Assembly: GCA_036008465.1 (NCBI GenBank)
Contig: DASYNP010000053.1
Span: forward strand, 1-64,000
DNA: 64,000 nt
From: DASPSM01 sp036008465
GTDB taxonomy: Bacteria; Planctomycetota; Planctomycetia; Planctomycetales; Planctomycetaceae
Reading direction: 5' to 3'
A model generated the notes under the pieces. It did not search any database, was not told the DNA's origin, and saw nothing but the letters and a program-made list of their open reading frames with translations. Every line of letters begins with the position of its first letter. Position 1 is the first letter of the stretch. This document shows, one piece after another, positions 45,493 to 53,263 of this stretch. The translations under genes were made by a program, and so were the position numbers.

Positions 45493-45711
45493 GGGGGCCT
45501 CCTTGCTGGTCGGGGAGTCGCCTGTTATCAGGTAAGATCGGCTGGCGGGTGGCGCTGAAATCAGGCGCCTGCATCCACAGCGGTCGGGCAGTCTCGCGGT
45601 GATCGTGAATCTTCTCTTAAGATCAACCTGGGGATGACCCACGCGCAGTTCTCGTGAGCGCACTCGCGCTCGCGGCCACTTGGATTTTTCAGAACTGAAC
45701 ACTCTCGATCC

Positions 45712-47676
45712 ATGCAGCGTCGCCGCGCCGGACCAGTCTCGTCTTCACCAGCGCCGTCTGTGCCGCTACCGCTTTCGCCATCGCCGCCTTCACGGGAGCG
45801 GCGTGCTCGTCTCTTGGTGTGCGTACTCCTGGTCGCCGGCACGTTTGCGGTCTATTCGCAGGCTTGGACCTTTTCCTTCATTAATGTCGATGATCCCGTG
45901 TACGGCTCTCAAAACCCGCGCGTCGGGGCGGGGCTCGCGCTCGAGGGTTTGCGGTGGAGTCTGGGCATCCACGATTGCAACTGGATCCCGCTGACCTGGC
46001 TGTCGCTGATGCTCGACAGCAACATCTGGGGCACCAGCCCGGCCGGCTATCACGTCACCAACGTCATTCTGCATGCGGCCAACGCGGTGCTCTTGTTCAC
46101 GGCCCTGGCCTGCGCCACCGGATACACCGTACGGAGCGCCTTCGTGGCGGCGCTGTTTGCAATTCATCCACTGCACGTCGAATCCGTGGCGTGGGTGGCC
46201 GAACGTAAGGATGTTCTGAGTATTTTCTTTGGTCTCTTGTCCCTTTGGGCCTACGTGCGGTACACGCAGGTCGGCAAAGCGTGGAGGTATGTCGGATCGC
46301 TCCTGCTTTTCGCCTGCAGCCTGCTCTCGAAACCAACGCTGGTTACGTTGCCGTTCGTCTTCTTGCTGCTCGATTATTGGCCACTGGGCCGGTTGAAGCC
46401 CGTCGCAGAACGGTCGGCCGCGCTCACCGCGCGGGGTCGACAAAGCAAGCGCCGTTCCCCGAGCAGCGACGAAGTGGTGACCGCGGGGTTCAGTCGCCGC
46501 GTGATTCTCCGTCAACTCGTCGAAAAGTCCCCTTTTTTGGTCGCCGCGGCGGCGTTCTCGGCGATTGCTTTATTTGCTCAGTCGAGCGGCGGAGCAATGA
46601 CAGCTTCGTTTCCTATTTCAGTGCGCTGGCAGAACGCAGTCTGCGTTTATCTGGCCTACCTCGAGAAGGCGGCGTATCCGATCGACCTCGCGGTCTATTA
46701 CCCGTACGGCGGCTACGACCTCCGTTGGACGAGCCTGGCCCTCGCGGCGTTGGTCCTGCTCGCTGCGACTGGCGTCGCCACGGCTTTCATCCGGCGTTTT
46801 CCATTCTTGTTCGTCGGTTGGTTTTGGTACTTGGGCACCCTCGTGCCGATGATCGGCCTGGTGCAGATCGGCACACAGCAAATGGCCGATCGCTATACCT
46901 ATTTTCCACTGATCGGCGTGTTTGTGGGGATCGTCTGGCTCGCAACGGAACTGGCGCCGGCCGGTTTCCTTCGCCAGCGCGTGCTACCGCTGGCGGGCCT
47001 GGCGTGGCTCGGTTTACTCGCATCAATCGCATTCAGCCAGGCGAGCTATTGGCACGATAGCGTCACCCTCTTGCGTCACGCGCAGTCCTGCACTTCCGAC
47101 AACTCCACGATTCATGAATTCCTCGGGTCCGCGCTCTTGGGAGAAAACTCTCTCGACGAAGCCGTGAGCGAGTACCAGGCCGCAATCCGTCTCGCCGCAA
47201 CCTACGGGCCCCTGCACGCCGACCTTGCGTCCGCGTATGAACTCCTGGCCCGAAACGACGAAGCGCTCGCGGAATACCGCACGGCTCTCTCTCTGGATCC
47301 GCGATCTGTGGATGCGCTCAACGGAATCGCTCGCATTCTGATCGAACGTGGACAATTCGACGAAGCTCGGCAGCAACTGGACCACGCACTCGAGTTGGAC
47401 GCGGAAAATCCTTTGACCTACGCGGGCCTGGCGTCGCTCTCTGTGAAGACGGGCGATTTTGCGGCGGGTCTCACCTATGCTGAGCACGGACTGGCGCTGA
47501 ATCCCGGTCTGTATCTGTGTGACTTGCGGGCCGCACAAGCCCTTCGCGGTTTGGGCCGTTTTGACGAAGCCCTCCGGCGACTCGAGCGCTTGGTGGAAGT
47601 CTCCCCCGGGGACGCGCTCGTCCAACAAGAACTCGCACAGACCCTGGAGCAGAAGCGAGCCACTTCAGCCAAGTAG
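45712..47676 (+). CDS. TMTC-like polytopic membrane protein with C-terminal TPR repeats
   Basis: The 654-residue protein has about ten hydrophobic segments from residue 33 on (LLVCVLLVAGTFAVYSQAW first), with DDP in FSFINVDDPVYG, a motif position equivalent to the acidic pair of GT-C glycosyltransferases. PLTWLSLMLDSNIWG, HPLHVESVAWVAERKDVLS and QQMADRYTYFPLIGVF are the conserved text of the TMTC/DUF1736 group. From about 470 it carries four or five TPR units (EAVSEYQAAIRLAATYGPLH, EALAEYRTALSLDPRSVDAL, EARQQLDHALELDAENPLTY, EALRRLERLVEVSPGDALVQ). Eukaryotic TMTCs are O-mannosyltransferases; a bacterial role in protein glycosylation is inferred only. rsmE follows 21 bp downstream. Confidence 0.8.
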   Translation: MQRRRAGPVSSSPAPSVPLPLSPSPPSRERRARLLVCVLLVAGTFAVYSQAWTFSFINVDDPVYGSQNPRVGAGLALEGLRWSLGIHDCNWIPLTWLSLMLDSNIWGTSPAGYHVTNVILHAANAVLLFTALACATGYTVRSAFVAALFAIHPLHVESVAWVAERKDVLSIFFGLLSLWAYVRYTQVGKAWRYVGSLLLFACSLLSKPTLVTLPFVFLLLDYWPLGRLKPVAERSAALTARGRQSKRRSPSSDEVVTAGFSRRVILRQLVEKSPFLVAAAAFSAIALFAQSSGGAMTASFPISVRWQNAVCVYLAYLEKAAYPIDLAVYYPYGGYDLRWTSLALAALVLLAATGVATAFIRRFPFLFVGWFWYLGTLVPMIGLVQIGTQQMADRYTYFPLIGVFVGIVWLATELAPAGFLRQRVLPLAGLAWLGLLASIAFSQASYWHDSVTLLRHAQSCTSDNSTIHEFLGSALLGENSLDEAVSEYQAAIRLAATYGPLHADLASAYELLARNDEALAEYRTALSLDPRSVDALNGIARILIERGQFDEARQQLDHALELDAENPLTYAGLASLSVKTGDFAAGLTYAEHGLALNPGLYLCDLRAAQALRGLGRFDEALRRLERLVEVSPGDALVQQELAQTLEQKRATSAK

Positions 47677-47697
47677 TTCGAACTCCGACAAGGCAGG

Positions 47698-48462
47698 ATG
47701 ATGACGGCCCGCTACTACGCTCCCCACTTGACCGATGGCGACTCGTGCGAGCTCGAAGGGGCTGAATTGCATCACCTTTCGCGCGTGATGCGGGCCGCCC
47801 GTGGTGAACAGGTGGTTCTGTTTGACGGCAACGGGACCGTCGCAGAAGCCGAGATCATCGATCTGTCCAAATCCCGTGCTTCGCTTCGCATCTTGAAGCG
47901 CACCAGCGAACCCCAAGAAGGACGGGTTGTGGTGCTGGCGACCGCCGTCCCCAAGTCCGATCGCTTCCGCTGGCTGGTCGAGAAGGCGACTGAGCTGGGG
48001 GTGAGCCGATTGATTCCCTTGCAAACGGCTCGGAGCATTACAGAGCCGGGTTCGACGAAACTCGACAAGATGCGCGCGACGGTCATCGAGGCGTGCAAAC
48101 AGTCTGGCCGCAATCACCTGATGACGATCGATCCTCTCACAGAGTGGCAATCGTTCCTCTCCGAGGCTCCTTTAACTGGCCGTCTGATCGTCGCCGATCC
48201 CAGCGGAGCGCCCGGCCCTGCGCTCCGTGAAACAAGGCAAGGCTGCGAAATGAGCCAGGGCCAACGTCCCCTTGTCCTAGTCGTCGGTCCCGAGGGAGGA
48301 TTGACCGACGCCGAAGTGACTCAGGCGAGGGAGGCAGGCGGTTGCTGTGTCTCGCTGGGACCGCGCATCCTTCGAACTGAAACGGCCGCCATCGCGCTGG
48401 CCGCTTTGTATTTGTTGCCCGCGCTTGATCCGAGTCCCGGGCCGATCAAATCCGAGAAGTAA
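47698..48462 (+). CDS. rsmE: 16S rRNA (uracil-1498-N3)-methyltransferase
   Basis: RsmE methylates U1498 of 16S rRNA in the small subunit decoding region. The frame starts with two adjacent ATG codons (47698, 47701) after AGGCAGG; 254 residues. A PUA-like N-terminal domain has AELHHLSRVMRAARGEQVVL. The SPOUT knot carries WLVEKATELGV, ACKQSGRN, VVGPEGGLTDAEV and LGPRILRTETAAIALAALYL, the SAM-binding trefoil. All conserved motifs are intact. It follows the TMTC-like gene and precedes a UPF0158-like gene by three bases. Confidence 0.95.
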   Translation: MMTARYYAPHLTDGDSCELEGAELHHLSRVMRAARGEQVVLFDGNGTVAEAEIIDLSKSRASLRILKRTSEPQEGRVVVLATAVPKSDRFRWLVEKATELGVSRLIPLQTARSITEPGSTKLDKMRATVIEACKQSGRNHLMTIDPLTEWQSFLSEAPLTGRLIVADPSGAPGPALRETRQGCEMSQGQRPLVLVVGPEGGLTDAEVTQAREAGGCCVSLGPRILRTETAAIALAALYLLPALDPSPGPIKSEK

Positions 48463-48465
48463 CGC

Positions 48466-48864
48466 ATGTCCGCGGCCGTTTCACTCACCAAGTTCGTCAG
48501 CGCGTTGGAGTTCGCGGGGCCGGGTGCTGCCGTGCGGATCGATACGTCGACGGGAGAAGTCGTCGAGGGTGCGGAGCCTGCAATCAGCGTGTCCGACCAG
48601 GCGGAGCGCTATCAGACCATTGCTGTTGAAGTCGATGAGCAGGATTTGGCGCGACGCTTTTGCGAAGCTGTTGCCGATCCGACCGATCGCAAACGGCTGG
48701 AAACGGCCCTGTCGAGTTCACAATCGCTCGAGAGCTTTGAAAACACCGTGCATCGCGTCGGCCTCGCGCACCGGTGGTTTCCGTTTCGCGAGCGACAACT
48801 CGGCGAGTGGGCCAAGGCCTGCCTCGAAGCGCGGGGAATCCCCTTCGTCGATGATCTCGGCTGA
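48466..48864 (+). CDS. UPF0158-like hypothetical protein
   Basis: The 132-residue protein starts three bases after the rsmE stop, so the two are very likely coupled. The second half (FENTVHRVGLAHRWFPFRER, QLGEWAKACLEARGI) has the arrangement of the UPF0158 family, in which an acidic N-terminal part precedes a W-x-F-R-x-x-x-L-x-E-W signature. The family has no known function. The gene converges on hflX with a 10-bp gap. Confidence 0.6.
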   Translation: MSAAVSLTKFVSALEFAGPGAAVRIDTSTGEVVEGAEPAISVSDQAERYQTIAVEVDEQDLARRFCEAVADPTDRKRLETALSSSQSLESFENTVHRVGLAHRWFPFRERQLGEWAKACLEARGIPFVDDLG

Positions 48865-48874
48865 TTTCGGCGAC

Positions 48875-50296
48875 CTACCGCCCCAACGCTGCGTGATTCG
48901 GCGAATGGCCGTTGTGCGGAATCGCTTCTTCTGTCTGCGCGCGGGGCGATCCGTTCTGTAGCGTGACGATGGTGCCGTCTTCGTTGAGTCGCTCGGCAAT
49001 CGCTTTGGGGATGCGGCAGACGAGCTTGACCCGCGAATCGAAATACTCACGGCTCCTGATTTCGGCCCGCTCCGCGAGGTAGGCGAATAACTTGCCGTTG
49101 CCGGCTCCTGTCTCGATTTCGACGTCCGCGTAGCCGTTGGCCAGCCGCGTGGCGACTGCCTCGGCCAGACGATCCAGACCCTGCCCCGTGGCCGCGCTGA
49201 TCGAAACCGAATCGTCAAAGCGCCGCCGCAGCACGTCGACAATGCCGCGATCCTGCACGCGATCCATCTTGTTGAGCACGATCAGCGAGTTGGCAGAATT
49301 GACGCCGATTTCTTCGAGCACGCGGTTCACCGTGTCGATCTGGGCTTCCGCCTCGGGGTCAGCCGCGTCGACGACGTGGATCAACAGGTCCGCATGGCGC
49401 GCCTCTTCGAGGGTCGAGCGAAACGAGGCGACCAGGTGGTGCGGCAGGTTGCGCACGAAGCCGACCGTGTCGCTCAACAGCACTTCGCCCCAATGGGGAA
49501 TGTGCCAGCGGCGGGTGCGGGTATCGAGCGTGGCAAACAGCTTGTCGGCGACGTAGACGTCAGCGCCCGTGAGGGCGTTCATCAACGTGCTCTTGCCCGC
49601 GTTCGTGTAGCCGACAATCGAGACGGTCAACTGCTCTCGCCGGGCAGAGACTGTCCGCTCGCGCCGCTTCTCCACTTCGCCGAGCCGTTTTTTGAGTTCG
49701 GCGATTCGCCTGTCGATCAGCCGACGGTCGGTTTCGATCTGCTTTTCGCCGGGGCCGCGGCCGGCGCCGACGCCGCCTTCGATGCGCTCGAGGTGGCTCC
49801 ATCGTTTGCGCAGCCGATTGCGGAAGTATTGGAGCTGGGCCAGCTCGACTTGCAGCCGGGCCTCATACGTACGGGCACGAGCGGCGAAGATGTCGAGAAT
49901 CACTTCGCTGCGATCAACGATGATCCGGCCAGTCTCTTTTTCGAGATTTCGCTCTTGAGAAGGGGTGAGGTCGTTGTCGAAAACGACCAGATCCGCCCCG
50001 CAGACGTCGACCATCTGCTTGAGTTCGTCCAGCTTGCCTTTTCCCAGGCAAGTGGCGGGGATCATCTTTCCCCGAACCTGGGTCATGCGGCCAACGACCT
50101 TGACGCCGGCCGTCTTCACCAACCCAGCCAACTCGTCGAGAGCATGCTCCCGATGGGACTTTTGCGCGGGGTCCAGGACGCCGACCAGGACCGCCTTGCT
50201 TTGCTGGACACGCAAATCTTCGCGTTTTGGATCAGTCAATTGAGCGAAACATCCTCCGCTTGGACTTCGGTTCGCCGCAGGCACGCTAAGTGACAT
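48875..50296 (-). CDS. hflX: Ribosome-associated GTPase HflX
   Basis: HflX splits stalled or heat-damaged 70S ribosomes. I start at the ATG at 50296, since upstream residues are not family-like; 473 residues. The N-terminal HflX domain carries GRMTQVRGKMIPATCLGKGK and LVVFDNDLTPSQERNLEKET, with the glycine-rich ERIEGGVGAGRGPGEKQIE linker. The GTPase domain has G1 GYTNAGKST near 227, a G3 region LSDTVGFVRNLPHHLV, and G4 VLNKMD. The C-terminus is short. It converges on the UPF0158-like gene. A strong hairpin lies 130 bp before its start. Confidence 0.95.
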   Translation of the reverse strand: MSLSVPAANRSPSGGCFAQLTDPKREDLRVQQSKAVLVGVLDPAQKSHREHALDELAGLVKTAGVKVVGRMTQVRGKMIPATCLGKGKLDELKQMVDVCGADLVVFDNDLTPSQERNLEKETGRIIVDRSEVILDIFAARARTYEARLQVELAQLQYFRNRLRKRWSHLERIEGGVGAGRGPGEKQIETDRRLIDRRIAELKKRLGEVEKRRERTVSARREQLTVSIVGYTNAGKSTLMNALTGADVYVADKLFATLDTRTRRWHIPHWGEVLLSDTVGFVRNLPHHLVASFRSTLEEARHADLLIHVVDAADPEAEAQIDTVNRVLEEIGVNSANSLIVLNKMDRVQDRGIVDVLRRRFDDSVSISAATGQGLDRLAEAVATRLANGYADVEIETGAGNGKLFAYLAERAEIRSREYFDSRVKLVCRIPKAIAERLNEDGTIVTLQNGSPRAQTEEAIPHNGHSPNHAALGR

Positions 50297-51028
50297 CCGC
50301 TGGGCGTACAGATTCAGTCTACGGCGAGAAATGAGCCCCGGCAATAAGAGAAGCGCAGGCAACGATACCGCGGAGAGGACACGCACAGCGGTTGGCAGGT
50401 TCGTTATCGGGAGTTTCGAAAGGAAAGAGGCCGAGGCAAGCGGGCCTGCCTCGGCCTTTGATTGGTGTGTCGGCAAGGGGTGCCGAAAGCGGTGGGATGT
50501 AGCCCGTCTCCACGGGCCGGTGGGAAAGTCTCTCTCACTCCTCTTTGCAATCCCGCCGGGCTCTCACCTCCGGCGGTCGTGCGTGCGACTTCTGGGTCTC
50601 ACTCACGATTTGGACTAAATGCAGCTTCGGTGCCGATGAGGTCAGAAAAATTGTCCGCAGCTCCCATTTTGTCGCAACGTCTTTCGCGAATAGACGTAAG
50701 GAATACTGGGACGTGAGTCGCAGTTGTGCGGCCGCAATTGCAATTTTTGCAACTCCTACCACACAAGACCGGTGGCCTTGCAAGTCTGACAATAAAACCC
50801 CGCGAATCGTGGAGGCAGGTCGCCTTCAGGCCCACGCGGGAAGGTGTACTTTCAGATGCGACGGGGGCTATAATGAGTGTCCCGCCACAATTGCACCGCG
50901 ACCGAACTGGGACAGACGTTCAGGTTACGCGGCCCCGCCCCGCCTCACTTTTCCGCCCGCGTGCTTTCGAACCGTGTGCTTTAAAGCCCGGGGCGCTTTG
51001 ACATTGTGTCGGTGACGAGACTCCCGCG
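50297..51028. other. Intergenic gap between divergent hflX and resB
   Basis: About 730 bp, the longest gene-free stretch apart from 1-1010. It holds one strong terminator-like hairpin at 50428-50459 and a TATAAT string at 50869-50874 without a good -35 box. A GGATGTAGC string near 50496 hints at a structured RNA but I could not fold it into a known family. Confidence 0.45.
50428..50459 (+). terminator. Strong hairpin, terminator-like
   Basis: AGGCCGAGGCA (50428-50438), loop AGCGGGCC, TGCCTCGGCCT (50447-50457) is a perfect 11-bp stem followed only by TTG. On the plus strand it resembles an intrinsic terminator with a short T-run, but no plus-strand gene lies just upstream: it stands inside the divergent hflX/resB gap. 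It may instead terminate or structure a short unannotated transcript. Confidence 0.55.
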
Positions 51029-53263
51029 ATGGCCCGTCAGAAGCTGAACCAATCGAGCCAGCCGCTTCTGGTCCGCTCGATCCTGGCGCTGTACGAGTTC
51101 TTCGCCTCGCTCAAGCTGGCCGTGGTCCTGATTCTGTCGGTGGCGATCCTCCTGGGCACGGCGACCTTCGTGGAGGCCAACTACGGGACGGCCGCCGTCG
51201 GCTTCTTGATCTATCACACCTGGGGCTTCGCCGCTCTGCTGTCGCTGTTGGCGCTCAACATCTTTTGTGCGGCGGCGATTCGATTCCCCTGGAAGAGACA
51301 CCAGACCGGCTTTGTGATCACACACATCGGACTGCTTACCCTGTTGGCCGGTTCGGCCATCAGCGATCGGGGCAGCGTGAATTCCCAGATGCTCGTTTAT
51401 CTGGGCGATTCCAATCAGCTCGCCATCGATATGGACCAATCGATTCTCAGCGTCAGCAACATCCCCGGACGGGCCGAACAGCTCGACCTGAGATTCCAGC
51501 CCGGACCGTTCAACTGGAGCGACCTGGCACCCTGGCCGATCACGCGGCGCGTGAAATCGTGGTTCGGGCTCGATGATCCCAGCCAAGCGTGGCAACACCC
51601 GCCGCAGGTCGTCTACAACGACGGCAAGACAAAGCTCGAAGTCATCGACTACTACTCACGCAGCACCGTTGTCGGCACCCCCTATCTCAGCCTGAAGTTT
51701 TACCAGCCGAGGATCAAGGTCGAGATTCCCGTCGACGTGTCGACTCCCTACGGCAAGCCGTACGCAACAGCGCCCATCGGCCCGATGGGTCTGGGAGAGG
51801 TGGTGATGTGGCAGGCGAGCCAGGCCGACTCGCTGACCGCTTTCAAGGAGTGCAAGCCCGACCGCTCGGTCGAAGGCGACGGCATGGTCGCCTTCTGGTG
51901 GAAGGGCGAGACGACCTGCGCGTCGGTGAAGGAACTACAGAAGCTCAAAGAGCAGAAGAAGCGTTTCGAGCTGAACGACGGCCTGACGGTCGAGCTTGGC
52001 GCCTTTTCCGAGTCCGTCGACCTGCAATCGCTCGTGCATGGCCGGGGAATGGTGGCGGCCGAGCCGGGTGGCGAAGATTTGGGTCCGACCGTCGAGTTGA
52101 TTGTGTACGAGAAAGTGGCGGGCAAGGAAGAACAGTCGAAAGTCCTGCGGTTTGCGGATTTGCCCTACATGCCAGTCGCCAAGCAGCCCGCCGGTTTTCG
52201 AGCCGACTTCTATCACCCCTCGGTCAAAGGGCGAGTCGAAATCCTCGTGCAAGGAGACAAGCTCGCTTATCGCGCATGGCAGAAAGCCCTGCAGCGCGTC
52301 GTCGCCTCCGGAGATCTGGAGATCGGCCGCACAGTCGAGACCTTTTCGATGGGCGGTGGCGACGCGGCTGCTTCCGCTGGGCGCGGCGGCGCAGCCGCCG
52401 GTTTGGCTGGGACGGGAAAGTCGGTCATGGAGATGACCGCGCTTCGCTATGTTGGACCGGGTGAGGAGGGGACCGAGCGGATCGGGCCCAATCAGCTCAT
52501 CGTCCCGCAGCCGTTCGACAAGGCGGACCGCGGACTCTCCAAAGGGGCGCGAATTCGCCTGACGTCGACCAATTCGTCGGAACACACCCAGCAAGATGAC
52601 TTCTGGCTCACCCAGAATCTTCCCGAGCCATGGGAAAGCGCGAAGCGTCGCCAAGTTCACAGGACAGATTTCAGCGGCGACAAGCCGATCCTCTCGTCGC
52701 TCAACGTGCGCGAGACGAACGTCGGATTTGCGCTCAAGCTGATCAATTTCGATCTCGAAGTCGATCCCGGCACGAAGATGGCCAGCAATTACACGAGCCA
52801 TTTGGTGCAAGTCGATGTGCGACACGATCCCGACGTCGAGCGAAAGCACGAGCGGTTCGACGAGGCAGCCGATCCCGCCCGTAAGCAGACGGCTCGCGTC
52901 GAGTTGGATGACCTGATCACGTCGAAGGTCGATGCCCAGCTTCAAAAGCTGAAAGGGAAGTCCGCCGACGAGCAGCAAAAGATTGCCGAAGGCGAATCTG
53001 ACTTGGCCAATCTCGTCGTCACCATGAATCGGCCGCTCGACTATCCCGATCTTGACGGCCGCCAGTTGCGGTTCTTTCAGGAAAACTACATGGCTCCGGA
53101 CAAGGAGCGCGGCACGCCTCTCGGATCGGTCTTTCGCGTGAATTACGATCCGGGTCGGCCGGTGAAATATCTCGGTTCAGGACTGATCGTGTTTGGGATC
53201 TTCCTGATGTTCTACATGCGGGCTTACTTCTTTAAGCGGCCTGCCCCAGGAGCGGTGACATGA
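51029..53263 (+). CDS. resB: Cytochrome c biogenesis protein ResB-like
   Basis: ResB and CcsA form the system II haem lyase that exports and attaches haem to c-type cytochromes at the outer face of the cytoplasmic membrane. The 744-residue protein has three N-terminal membrane segments (about 26-48, SLKLAVVLILSVAILLGTATF; 67-87; 92-110, TGFVITHIGLLTLLAGSAI), a long periplasmic domain, and a C-terminal membrane segment (YLGSGLIVFGIFLMFYMRAY, about 714-737). An Ala/Gly-rich run lies near 448-470. It is longer than typical ResB (about 450-550). The stop overlaps the ccsA start by four bases. Confidence 0.85.
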   Translation: MARQKLNQSSQPLLVRSILALYEFFASLKLAVVLILSVAILLGTATFVEANYGTAAVGFLIYHTWGFAALLSLLALNIFCAAAIRFPWKRHQTGFVITHIGLLTLLAGSAISDRGSVNSQMLVYLGDSNQLAIDMDQSILSVSNIPGRAEQLDLRFQPGPFNWSDLAPWPITRRVKSWFGLDDPSQAWQHPPQVVYNDGKTKLEVIDYYSRSTVVGTPYLSLKFYQPRIKVEIPVDVSTPYGKPYATAPIGPMGLGEVVMWQASQADSLTAFKECKPDRSVEGDGMVAFWWKGETTCASVKELQKLKEQKKRFELNDGLTVELGAFSESVDLQSLVHGRGMVAAEPGGEDLGPTVELIVYEKVAGKEEQSKVLRFADLPYMPVAKQPAGFRADFYHPSVKGRVEILVQGDKLAYRAWQKALQRVVASGDLEIGRTVETFSMGGGDAAASAGRGGAAAGLAGTGKSVMEMTALRYVGPGEEGTERIGPNQLIVPQPFDKADRGLSKGARIRLTSTNSSEHTQQDDFWLTQNLPEPWESAKRRQVHRTDFSGDKPILSSLNVRETNVGFALKLINFDLEVDPGTKMASNYTSHLVQVDVRHDPDVERKHERFDEAADPARKQTARVELDDLITSKVDAQLQKLKGKSADEQQKIAEGESDLANLVVTMNRPLDYPDLDGRQLRFFQENYMAPDKERGTPLGSVFRVNYDPGRPVKYLGSGLIVFGIFLMFYMRAYFFKRPAPGAVT

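Noticed and set aside
50480..50540. Signal recognition particle RNA-like motif (GGATGTAGC)
   Set aside because: The essential GGAAGCAGCC tetraloop region of SRP RNA is not present and the stem does not pair.
50869..50874. TATAAT string as the resB promoter
   Set aside because: The -35 position reads GTACTT and does not match; about 155 bp from the start codon.
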